Source: Spirogloea muscicola
Taxonomy: Eukaryota; Streptophyta; Zygnematophyceae; Spirogloeales; Spirogloeaceae
Length of the DNA: 58,452 bases
Reading direction: 5' to 3'
Assembly: GCA_009602725.1 (NCBI GenBank)
Contig: WELB01000043.1
Span: 225,528 to 283,979, forward strand
The position numbers and the translations under genes are program-made. This document shows, piece by piece, positions 22,013-32,200 of this stretch. The notes under the pieces are model-generated. The model had not been told where the DNA came from. It did no database searches and was given only the letters and a program-made list of their open reading frames with translations. Numbering within the stretch: the stretch's first letter is position 1; each line of letters opens with the position of its first letter.

Positions 22013-23574
22013 TTACTGGGGCGCCGCAGCCGAGGCAAGGCCGCGAAGCGCCTCGTACTGCATGCGTGTAGCGAGGCTTTGCTCCGCATGGGCCCAGTCC
22101 TCAGGCCGCGGCATCAGAACTGCGATGAAGCCAGCCGATGAGGCCTGCCACAACCCAGACATCACCATGCACGGCAACCGCCGCCGGCTCAAACGCAGCC
22201 TGCAAGGTCGCCGTATGGACAGGCAATGCTGGCAATGCACTGGAATGGCCAAATCCGGCCCCACTGCCACAAAGGACGCCCAACATGCTCCCAGCCAGCA
22301 AGCAGCTCAGATCTGCTTGTCCTGTGCACACGAACCTTCGCGCGCAGGAGGGCGGGGTCGCGTGCCAGTCGCTCATTGACCTCAAGGACCGGCCCCCGCA
22401 CGCAACACCTGGCACATAGCCAAAGTCGAGAGGGTGAACACATTATCATAGTGAAAGAGCACATCAAAGTCAAGCATAGAGCTTCAGCTTGAGGTCCCAG
22501 CAAGATGCTACTTGCTGTTTGGGGCATATGGTCACGGTGTCAGGAGTTGCAGCGGACCTGAGCATCAGCGCACATTGACTGGGCAGCGAAGAGGGAAGAA
22601 AGCATGGATGAAGAAAGGGAGAGCCTGGGAGGAAAAGTGGGAGAGAGGGGAGGAAGAGGGAGAGAGTCTAATAGACAGTCCGCAGGGGAAAGCCCCTCAC
22701 CTCATAACATAGGCATTGCCGTCGGTCAGCAAGACTCGGCAGAGAGCGGACTCAGCCTCCAACCGCGGCGCATTCTGGGCAGCAGTGGCGCCGCTACGCA
22801 GATCAGCGAAATGATTAGATGTTCAAGCCTGCTCTTCTAAGAGTAACTCAAGCTCCCGGCCACCTGACGGACGGCTCGAGCGCCGTGCTGCCACATACCT
22901 TCTTGTGCTTGCCAGTGACAGCAAGGCCGCCCAGGCCGCCCTTGCGGCCGGCGTCAAAGCTCACGGCCGTGATGGCTGCGCAGCCGGGAGCCAGCGCCGC
23001 ATGCGTGGGCGCCATCCCTACCACGCACAGCCTGCGATGCGCCAGATAAGCCGGGGGCGAGGTGCACCACTGGGCTCGGCAGCAGGCGCTGCCACTTTCG
23101 CCCAGTTTCTCACAGTAATCTTAGTCGATCGTCAAACCCAAACCCCCAAGCCTGAACCATCTTGCACCGACTCAAGAAGCGGCTGACCCATTGGGATGGC
23201 GGTAGACGTAGTGGTCATGGCGGTCGACGCCATGGACGTCTGCGGAGGCAAGAATGTGGGCGTGGTCGTCAGGAGGAAGTCCCGAGGGTTTGGAATTCGA
23301 GTTTCAGGACCAATCGTGGTCGAAGACCAGAGAACAGGTTACGCTTATGCTCTTGAAGAACTGTAATAATCTGATGGGCGCCACTGGGCAGGACTGGCAG
23401 AGGCACGATCGGTCGTGGCCGCCAGAGCGCCAGCAGCGCGGCGCGCCTGCCCGGCGCTGGGAGGCTGCCCGAGGAGGGAGGGAGGAGGGAGGGGGAGCAG
23501 AGAGGAGGAANGCCGCCGCCGCCGCCGCCGCCGGCCGCGTCCGCGCCCGCAGGGCGAGAGCCCTCGGCGGCCAT
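22013..23574 (-). CDS. ABITRAM: ABITRAM (FAM206A/Simiate) homologue, 6 exons with gap in exon 1
   Basis: A small single-domain protein. The mammalian homologue is described as an actin-binding transcription modulator; its role in algae is unknown. Exons on the minus strand: 23574 to the N at 23511, then 23239-23188, 23031-22899, 22774-22701, 22408-22336 and 22144-22013. Phases join without error after the gap. Conserved pieces in order are DHYVYRHPNGLCVVGMAPTH, ITAVSFDAG, VTGKHKK, ALCRVLLTDGNAYVMR, CCVRGPVLEVNERLARDPAL, and the tail SSAGFIAVLMPRPED...MQYEALRGLA. Each has a counterpart at the same place in FAM206A (GKFKR, CSDGEEY, SCVRGRLMEVNE, GYIAVVLPK, QKQYEE). The start MAAEGSRPAGAD is the only ATG in the GC-rich block. 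Residues between it and exon 2, including the expected RYFTRWY-type segment, are lost at the N. No open frame covers the gene, so ORF-based annotation would miss it. Confidence 0.86.
23511..23511. other. Assembly gap (single N) in ABITRAM exon 1
   Basis: One N replaces an unknown length between a GCC-rich coding start and a purine-rich stretch. The reading frame across it cannot be joined, and part of the conserved N-terminus is missing. The true gap is therefore longer than one base. Confidence 0.85.
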
Positions 23575-24458
23575 GGCGGGTTCTGCCTGGTCCCTTGCCT
23601 CACGGAGCGCTCCCGGAGCTCCTCGAGCTCCGCGTAGGTCGCCGCCGCCGCCAGTGCGGGGCGGCCGGCGGGGGCTTAGCACTCGCAGGCGGATTGAATG
23701 AACCCATAGCAGATTTGCGCGTACTCAACTGAGATGATGGATGGCTAAAGTGGCCATAGAGGTAGTTCTTCTGCCCTGCTTTTCCCGACCTGCGGCTGCC
23801 AACATGGAAATGGAATGTGTATCAAGCGATGGAGGCCTCGCCTGTGTGGCCAAGTCCTCCCCCCCCGTTCTGACATAGCATCTTCTGGCCCCTTCGTAGC
23901 TGCTCAGCGACTTTATAGGCCCCTCCATCATTTGGCCCCTTCGAACCTTTGTCAATTCTCTTTCGGGCTGGCTTTTCACAGCCCTTGCCGCCATTGGGAG
24001 TGCCACTTCTTCTGTGCCAGCCCCTCTTCTCTATCCCCTTCGAACCTTGTCAATTCTTTTCGGGCTGGCTTCTCACAGCCCTTGCCCCCTTTGGGAGAGC
24101 CACTTCTTCTATGGGCGAGCACTTTTCCTTTCTTACTTCCGGATGGCGAACCCTTGGCCTGACTGTTGAACCCTCCGAACTTGATCGTCGACTCGCCTGC
24201 TACCTGACCGCTAAGGTGCAGCGCAGCCTTTGCTAGCAACTCTGAAGTCTGAGCGGCTCGACTGGTCAATCAGGGCTTGGGGCTTCAACAGCTGCCAGCT
24301 GCGGCGCCGCGGCAGCGACACCGGTCTTGGGAGGTATTTGCGAAGACGTCGGCAGCACAGGCGTGGAGTGTCGAACCAATGCGGCCGACCCCAGTGGGTC
24401 TTCGAGCTGTTGTTGCCGCTGCTGCGGTTGCCGTCCCTCGTTCGCTCGAGCTGGCGGC
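23575..24458 (+). repeat. Divergent promoter region holding two tandem sense 3'-UTR hairpin units
   Basis: This 880-base stretch separates the divergent ABITRAM and ARMC6 start codons. Near its centre are two copies of the retroelement 3'-UTR unit in sense orientation: GGGCTGGCTTTTCACAGCCC at 23965-23984 and GGGCTGGCTTCTCACAGCCC at 24062-24081. Each is preceded by CCCCTTCGAACCTTTGTC or a close variant and followed by a TGGGAG...CCACTTCTTCT end. No ORF part accompanies them. The promoter of one or both genes may therefore contain retroelement sequence. Confidence 0.7.
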
Positions 24459-27400
24459 ATGGCGGCAGGGGCGCCCAGGCCGACACGGCAGCTGCGCGTC
24501 TCCCAGGCGGCCTTTGACTCGGCGGTGGCCGAGAACGTGGAAGAATTTGGCATGGCGCCAGACGAGGCCGCGCGTGATGCTGCTGCGGCCTTCGCACTCC
24601 AGGGCGTAGACCTCGCTGGTAAGCCCCTACTCCATCTGTTTCCCGTGAAGCCCAACTCACAAGTCTCCAGACCCGAGCCTATACTTGCACCAAATACATC
24701 CATTACTCTTTGCAGCGCTCGCAAGCTCTAGCAATTGCTGGGCGCGCTCTTAGTCAGGTCACCAGCTTCCGTGGCGACGCTCCGGCTCCCCAAGTTAGCC
24801 TGTTATGGGCTCAACAGTGGGTACTAACTGTTTCCTTAGCCACCTTAGCACAGGGCTTCGCTTCATGTTGCCCCACTGTTTGCACTAGCTTTTGCCTTAA
24901 CAGAGTATTGGCGTGTTGGCTTGAAATGGCCAATCTTTCACGCGCATACGCGCCTTCTCTCTCAGACCTGAGTCTTACTCGTTCTTGTGATGCAGGCATC
25001 TGCACAACACCCAATGGTGCAGCCGCACCGGCGTCAGGGGACGAGCTTGGGGAGGCTACGGCGCGGCTTGAGGTCGCCGTGGGTCAGCTTGCCGAAGCAG
25101 GCGAGCGCGACGGTGGCGGCGGCAGCGGCGCTGTGTCGTCGGTGGCCGCCGCAGTGGAGGCGCTCGGCTTCGTCGTCACGAGTTCCGGAAGCTTTCACCT
25201 GACGCCAGATGGCGGGAGGCGCGCAGTGCGGGCGGCCATCTCCGCCTGTTCCAAGCTCCACCAGCTCGACGTACAGTCGCTGCTGAAGGCCAGCTTGCAG
25301 CTTCTGCCGCCACTGCTCGCCGGTATGCCGACTGGGATCGAGATTCAATGTTTCAGAGATAACATGGACGGGTCAAGGCCAAAGCTAAGAGTTGCAAATA
25401 CATCGGCCTTGCAGCGGGAGACGACGTCCGAGACTCGTTTGGCATTGCTGCTGGTGCCGAGGTCGTGGTGCAGTGCCTGCACGGGCCTGCACCCCTGGCC
25501 GGCGCTGCGGCAGCCGCTGCCGCGGCGGCTGCCGCCGGAAGCGAGACCAACAAGGACGCCCTCATGGGCGCCAGCGCTCATGTGGCTCTGCTGGATGCCA
25601 CGGGCGCCGAGGACCCTGCTGTTGTCCTGGCCGCCTGCCACGCGCTGCGGCGGCTGGCAACAGCGGACGACCACCGGCCTCCGTCTTCAAATGTATGCGT
25701 GCACACAATCCAGTCGATTGTCCTATGCCATTGCTCCTCTTTGACTTGACTCCATTCAAGTTGATATACCCATGATTTTGAAGAGGAGAGCATGCTATTT
25801 GTAAGACTCTGGATTCTGGATGTCACATGGCTCCTGTCATGCTACCAAATCCATCCATCCACCAACTCCATCAGCGTACAATGATAAGTAGATGATAGCA
25901 ATAACAATAGCAATAGCAATAGCAATAGCAATAGCAATAGCGATAGCGATAGCAATAGCAATAGCAATAGCAGTAGCAATAGCAATAGCAATAGCCATAG
26001 CAATAGCAATAAAATTCTTCTTAATGTATGCACTACGGCAACCTGGCAGGCATATGGAAATGCCCGCGTCATGGCCAAGGCAGGGGCAGTGGCCACCATC
26101 TTGGGCACTATGGCTCGCCCAGGCATTCCCCCGGCCGCGCTTGTGGCACTGTGCCAGGCCCTCGACTCCATTGCAGTCAATGTGACTATGCAGATTCCTC
26201 CGTTCTCATCTGAAGGAACATGACCTATCATGTCATCATTGGTGGTATTTAGGATGTATCAGAGCTTGAGGAAGCCGATCTTTGGCCTTTGAGGGGCCAA
26301 TATTGCTCCCACAAGCTTATCTTTTCTGCTCTTACAGGTAGATGATGCTAAGACTCGTGACGGTGCTCCGAACGGTTGAGTGCGTAGGACGAGATCTGCA
26401 GGGAGGTTGCGCAGGCCGGTGGTATCCGGAGGCTCCTTGACCACCTGGGCCACGCTGAACATGTCCATGAAACAGCGCTAGCACAGACTACGGCGGCCTT
26501 GCTCGGCCAGGTAAAATGCTTAGGCTGTCCTCAACGTTCCGCTCCGTAACTGGATACTACTTCACTTATCTTCAAATTGGGTTGGACATTTCCATTCATG
26601 TCAGCATCTTGTAGCTGTGTTTGCATTTGAGGAAAATGACAAAACAATAAGACGGGGCAATTGAAGGGTGTGGATGTGACTTCGATTAAGTCTGGCGTAG
26701 GGTAGCATCTGTGCCAGCGTGTGTGACTTCTTAAGCCACTGACAGAGCCCTCAGAAAGTCAGCTTGCAGGAAGTGATGCCAACAAGGAGCAGATGGCCTG
26801 GAGTGAGGGGGCGCTGGAGAGCTTCCTGTCGGCTATGGTGTCATTCAGTGACGACCCTATCATCCTGCAGGAGGTAAGCTCTACCATCATACTCAGGTAC
26901 AGCCTTGCTATATACAAATTGATGTAAGTCATGCATCACAAGGGCATATTTTGCTTGCTCTTCTCAGGTCCACCATTGTTATGCTGTATAATGACAGTTC
27001 CTCCCGAGATGTTCAACAAGGAAGAGGGTCCCAAGTTGCCAAAGGGGGTCAAGTTGCAGTCTGCAGATCCCCTCTCCATAAGTTGGTTGCATTTTGTCTC
27101 TGTTGTGCTCATTGTTGCAGTGTATGGCAGCCATAGCCTGCCTGTGTCTGCGATCTCCAGAGAATGCCGCCAAGGCCGTGCGGCTTGGGGCCATTGAAGT
27201 CGCGGCAGAAGCGATGGAGGCCCACCCTAGCGCCGGACCCATGCAGCGCCAAGCCTGCAACTTGTTTCGGAACCTTGCTGTGCGCAACCCTGAAAACAGG
27301 TGAGCCGTCCCACACTGCTCCCGAGTACTTGAGTTACCTCGTCACTGATAACTCCAACTTATCAAGATCCAATGAAAGTTTGTGCTTACTTCTAGTTTGT

Positions 27401-27621
27401 CTGCTGCACTCGTATGGCACATTGCTGAGTTGCTGCATACGTACTCTTGAACCGAAGTAACTGTACCCTGAACAGTCAGCATTGCAAAGTGTAGGCCACT
27501 CATTCTGGAACGGGGCTTGGAGGACCTCATACGAGCGGCGAAGCGCAACCACAAGCAGGCGTGCAAAGACGCCGGTGCAGCCGCTCTTCGGGACTTGGGT
27601 CTTGACGACTACAATGCTTAA
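24459..27621 (+). CDS. ARMC6: Armadillo repeat-containing protein 6 (ARMC6), 8 exons
   Basis: ARM-repeat protein of unclear function, conserved in animals and plants. Exons: 24459-24618, 24996-25322, 25415-25692, 26050-26181, 26388-26510, 26763-26873, 27121-27299 and 27495-27621. They sum to 1437 nt, or 478 aa, near the ~480-500 aa of the family. The N-terminal signature is RVSQAAFDSAVAENVEEFGM, then DEAARDAAAAFALQGVDLAG, matching the TFD.VVQEN.EEF...EAV..F..QGVDL pattern of ARMC6. ARM-type helices follow: GNARVMAKAGAVATIL, REVAQAGGIRRLLDHL and ENAAKAVRLGAIEVAAEAM. The ending is CKDAGAAALRDLGLDDYNA, the family's C-terminal AA..ALRDLG motif. The ATG at 24459 is the first in-frame start before the signature. 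Intron 3 carries a hexanucleotide microsatellite. Confidence 0.9.
25887..26010 (+). repeat. (AATAGC)n hexanucleotide microsatellite in ARMC6 intron 3
   Basis: About twenty units of AATAGC with a few single-base variants (GATAGC, CAGTAG, CATAGC). The tract lies in the intron between 25693 and 26049, close to its 3' splice site. It reads as Ala-Ile repeats or Leu runs in translation, which are meaningless. Confidence 0.9.
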
Positions 27622-28340
27622 ATACACTGCGAGCTTGACATTTACTAAATGTGCGGAGGTCTGCTAGGAAGTGAAGTGACATGGTGCTCTACGTGCCTCT
27701 CTTGGTTCAGTAGAGATGCAATTGGCTGGCCTTGCTTCTGTGTCATCAAGTGCCTTCTGAGCTCTGCCATCTCACAGGCATCACAGAGACTGCCGCTCTG
27801 GTCTCAATCGAACAGTCGATTAGTAAGTCCTCCATTCTACTCGATAGCCTGAACCGATTCCGAGGATGGCCCATGCTTGCGTGAGCCATCGTGATATTAT
27901 GGTACTAAATCGTTACTGTGATACTGGGAGATGTGACGCCAGGTGCTGATTTTAGGTCTTCTGTAGATCCTGCAGGCTTGCTAAATACACTGTAATGGTT
28001 GTAGGTGTTTGGCAGTCCTGCAGGCTTGGACGATGAGCTGAAAACCGTCCATGTAACATCACAACATCTTGACATGTTCGTTGCAAGGGCGGCATGAGCC
28101 GGCCCAGAAGGCGGCATGAGCCGGCCCAGAAGTGGCTCTTCCAGTGGGGGCTAGGGCTGTAAGAAGCCAGCCCACAAAAAATTGTGAAAAGCCAGCCGAT
28201 AAGTTACAAAGGTCCGATGGGCGAAACTCTACAAGCAAGCAAGTACCATGTAGAGAAGTGCGCGCCCATAGAAAAGAGGGGCTGGCAAAGCTAGCCCAAA
28301 AAGGAATGGACAATGTCCAAAGCCAAAGAAAGAGGAGCCG
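27622..28340. repeat. ARMC6 3' flank and retroelement debris
   Basis: The first 450 bases show nothing recognisable and probably include the ARMC6 3' UTR. From 28088 come two perfect 22-base units, GGCGGCATGAGCCGGCCCAG plus AA, at 28088-28109 and 28110-28131. An antisense-oriented hairpin unit follows at 28154-28173 (GGGCTGTAAGAAGCCAGCCC). A diverged unit of the GGGCTGG...AGCCC type lies near 28280. Confidence 0.6.
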
Positions 28341-29091
28341 GAAAAGGTCTACACTACAAAACACTGCAGAAGAAGTGGCTCTCCCAGTGGGGGCAAGGGC
28401 TGTGAGAAGCCAGCCCGAAAAGAATTGACAAGGTTCGAAGGGGCCAAAGTACGAGCTAAGCAGCGACTGCAGGGCCTGAAGAGGCTATGGCAGAAGGGGG
28501 GAGGATAGACCACTCAGTACTTACGAGTGAGGAGGCACTGCAGAACACATCGACGATGCAGAGGGAAGTACCCCACGTACCCACGAGTGAGCATGTAGGA
28601 CACGCGGGGGGCGCGGCGCGCAGGCCGAGCCGGAGTAGGTCGAGCGGGAGCACCTCTTCCAATTTACGGCAATGGCTGTGAGCGGCCAGCCCAACAACGG
28701 CCGAACGGGTGCAGTAACAACGCTCTCACAGCCATCGCGCCCTTTTGGCCCTTTTGGGTTTTGGGGGGAACTCGCAGAGTGCTTTTAACGGCTTTCTTCT
28801 AACGAGACGGGACTTACTTCCCGTCGCCTCGCCCGGTGAAGAAGTGGCTCTCCCAATGGGGGCAAGGGCTGTGAGAAGCCAGCCCGAAAAGAATTGACAA
28901 GGTTCGAAGGGGCCAAACTACGAGCTAAGCAGCGACTGCGGGGTCTGAAGAAGTGGCTCTCCCAATGGGGGCAAGGGCTGTGAGAAGCCAGCCCGAAAAG
29001 AAGTGACAAGGTTCGAAGGGGCCAAATTACGAGCTAAGCAGCGACTGCGGGGCCTGAAGAGGCTATGGCAGAACGGGGGAGGATCGACCAC
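28341..29091 (-). repeat. Three retrotransposon 3'-UTR units on the minus strand
   Basis: Three near-identical hairpin units GGGCTG-N8-CAGCCC occur at 28397-28416, 28866-28885 and 28975-28994 on the plus strand. Each is followed by CGAAAAGAATTGACAAGG or a one-base variant, then GTTCGAAGGGGCC and a stretch containing GAGCTAAGCAGCGACTG. The last unit continues without a break into the minus-strand ORF tail at 29092. This shows that the repeat is that element's 3' UTR. A further diverged copy lies near 28670. Confidence 0.8.
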
Positions 29092-29165
29092 TTAGTAGTT
29101 ACGAGTGAGGAGCCTCACATCCGACAGACTAGCTGCCGGTAAACTATCCCCCAAACTATCCCCCA
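29092..29165 (-). pseudogene. 5'-truncated non-LTR retrotransposon tail (last ~24 codons)
   Basis: The minus strand reads SLPAASLSDVRLLTRNY followed by a stop at 29092. This is the exact C-terminal signature of the copy at 58188. Sequence upstream of about 29165 no longer matches, so this copy kept only its last ~75 coding bases plus the 3' UTR. The break lies about 130 bases from the first visible COPA codon. Confidence 0.8.
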
Positions 29166-29291
29166 TCGCCCGGTGGGTTGGACTGGTCACCCCTCCCAAA
29201 CCGCGAAAGCGAGTTCGGTTGCCCAGGCCCCGCCTACAGCAGAGCCCCCGCGGCGCCCGCCGGCCGACGCGCCGCACCCGCGCCGCGGCGC

Positions 29292-29292
29292 N
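29292..29292. other. Assembly gap (single N) at COPA 5' end
   Basis: The N sits immediately before the codon for the His of [13 protein letters not shown]. Some 28 conserved N-terminal residues of coatomer alpha should precede this point and are absent. The GC-rich sequence to the left does not encode them. Confidence 0.85.
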
Positions 29293-32200
29293 CACAGCGG
29301 CGTCATCCAGCTGTGGGACTACCGCATGGGCACGCTCATCGACCGCTTCGACGAGCACGACGGCCCCGTCCGCGGCGTCCACTTCCACAAGTCCCAGCCC
29401 CTCTTCGTCTCCGGCGGTCCGCCCTCCCCGCCCGGCCGTCGTCGCATTGCGGCGCAGAGCTTGTTGCAATGCGACCTCGGCGCTTGCGAAGCAGCCTACC
29501 GTGACGGCTTTGAGGCGCCTCGGGCGTCGATTTTCACACTGCAGTCAGTTGAGGACATCTTAATACTCTTCATCTACATGAAGTTTTGAGATTTCTGTCG
29601 CAGGCGATGACTACAAGATCAAGGTGTGGAACTACAAGATGCGGCGGTGCCTCTTTACGCTGCTCGGCCACCTGGACTACATCCGCACGGTGCAGTTCCA
29701 CCAGGAATACCCGTGGATTGTCTCCGCCAGCGACGACCAGACCATCCGCATCTGGAACTGGCAGTCGCGCAACTGCATCTCAGTGCTCACGGGCCACAAC
29801 CACTACGTCATGTGCGCCGCCTTCCACATCAAGGAGGATCTCGTGGTCTCCGCTTCCTTGGACCAGACCGTGCGCGTGTGGGACATCGGCGCTCTCAGGA
29901 AGAAGACCGTGGCGCCTGCGGAGGACGTCTTGAGGCTGCCGCAGATGAACGCAGACCTCTTTGGAGGAGGTGATGCTGTCGTCAAGTATGTGCTGGAAGG
30001 TCATGACCGCGGCGTCAACTGGGCTGCATTCCACCCTAGCCTCCCGCTCATCGTGTCAGGAGCTGATGACCGTCAAGTCAAGCTGTGGAGAATGAATGGT
30101 AAGCCTAAGAACGGCACTACTTCGTTGGAATGCTTACCTGTGCACTCCACTTCCCCGCCAGTCAGCTGACTGCTGACAGGCTGAGGGCACTGAAGTTTGT
30201 GACGAGTCAGAGGACCAAGCTATCAGGCTTGTGATTGATATGGGCTTAAACGTCTTGTCTGCTTGAGATCCTGCGGCCCGTGGATCATTGCTGCCAAGCT
30301 TTTGACCTCTAGCCTGGTTGGCGGCCGAGTGCAGATACCAAGGCCTGGGAAGTTGACACACTCCGTGGCCACGTCAACAACGTTTCCTGTGTCATGTTTC
30401 ATGCTCGCCAGGACATCATCGTTTCCAACTCTGAGGACAAGAGCATCCGCGTTTGGGACATGTCAAAGCGCACGGGTGTGCAGACGTTCCGGAGAGAGCA
30501 TGACAGGTTCTGGATACTTGCTGCGCACCCAGACATGAATTTGCTGGCAGCTGGCCATGACAGCGGAATGATCGTCTTCAAACTCGAGAGAGAGCGCCCA
30601 GCTTATGCAGTCCACGGAGGGGTGTTGTACTATGTCAAGGACCGCTACCTTCGGACCTATGAATTTAGTTCCAAGCGAGACAATCCTCTCATCTCCATCC
30701 GCAGGTGAAGCACCCGCATACTGTGAGAAGTTGCACATGAATGTAGAGGATGTGCTGGTCCAAAGCAATCATTGCTTTGCCCATCCCCCTCTAAGTTGTA
30801 TACAGGTGGCGCTGATGGCACTACTGACATCATGGAAGCCCATTTCAATCACATTGGAGCCTCGGAACTTGTGCAGGCCTGGCAGCTCTGGGAGCAACCA
30901 AGGGCCACGGTCCATGTCTTACAACCCCGCCGAGAATGCTGTCCTGGTATGCTCCGATGCTGATGGAGGCACATACGAGCTCTATGTCATTCCCAAGGAC
31001 AGCTCCGGCAGGTCCGAGAACCAGGAGCCAAAGAGGGGCCTCGGCAGTTCAGCGGTCTTCGTTGCTCGGAACAGATTTGCTGTCCTGGACAAGGCCCACA
31101 ATCAGATCCTCATCAAGAATCTGCGCAACGAGGTCACAAAGAAGTGCGCCACTCCATGCAGCACCACAGACTCGATCTTCTATGCGGGGACTGGCAGTGT
31201 GCTCTGCCGCTCAGATGACAAGATCATGCTGCTGGACGTCCAACAGCGCGCACCAGCGGGCGAGCTGAACACGCCGTTTGTCAAGTACGTCGTGTGGTCT
31301 GGGGACATGAACCACGTGGCACTACTCAGCAAGCACGCAATCATTATTGCCACCAAGAAGCTCGTGCACAGGTGCACAGTGCACGAGACAATCAGGGTCA
31401 AGAGCGGCGCATGGGATGAGAGTGGTGTCTTCATCTACACAACCCTCAACCACATCAAATACTGCTTGCCGAACGGGGACAGCGGCATTATCCGGACGCT
31501 TGATGTGCCTGTGTACATTACTCGTGTGGTTGACAACGCCGTCTACTGCCTGGACAGAGATGGAAAGAACAGGGTACTCCAGATTGACACCACAGAATAC
31601 ATGTTCAAGCTGGCGCTGATACTCCGCAAGTACGACGAGGTGCTGCAGATGATCAGGGGCTCTGCGCTATGCGGCCAGGCCATCATCGCGTACTTGCAGC
31701 AGAAGGGTTTCCCTGAGGTTGCACTCCACTTTGTCAAGGACGAGCGCACCCGCTTCAATCTTGCTGTCGAGTGCGGGAATATTGAGGTGGCGTTGGCTTC
31801 AGCGCATGAAATCGATGAGAAGGACTACTGGTACAGGCTAGGCATTGAGGCACTGAGACAGGGCAACCATGAGATTGTGGAATACTCGTACCAGAAAACC
31901 AAGAACTTTGAGCGCCTGTCCTTCCTCTACCTTATCACCGGCAATGTTGAGAAGTTAGGCAGGATGCTGAAGATAGCAGAAAGCAGGAGCGATGTGATGG
32001 GCCGATTTCACAATGCCCTTTATCTTGGGGATGTTGAGGTGAGGAAACTGCACAAGACTCTGTCCTGATGTCACCACTTGTAATCAAGAACAAGTATGTG
32101 TCTCTTTTTCAATTTTGCGTGGAGAAGTTGGTCACCTGCAGATATTTCTGATGCAATATCAGGTGCTACTCAAATGCATGTATGATGTCTGATAGGGATT

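Noticed and set aside
25887-26010. CRISPR-like array
   Set aside because: The repeats are contiguous 6-base units with no spacers, inside a spliced intron of a eukaryotic gene.
28840-28920. tRNA-type A-box and B-box look-alikes (TGGCTC... and GGTTCGAAG) in the dispersed unit, suggesting a Pol III SINE
   Set aside because: The look-alikes lie on the strand antisense to the parent retrotransposon, and the B-box lacks its final pyrimidines. A Pol III promoter in that orientation would not produce a transcript ending in the recognised 3' tail.
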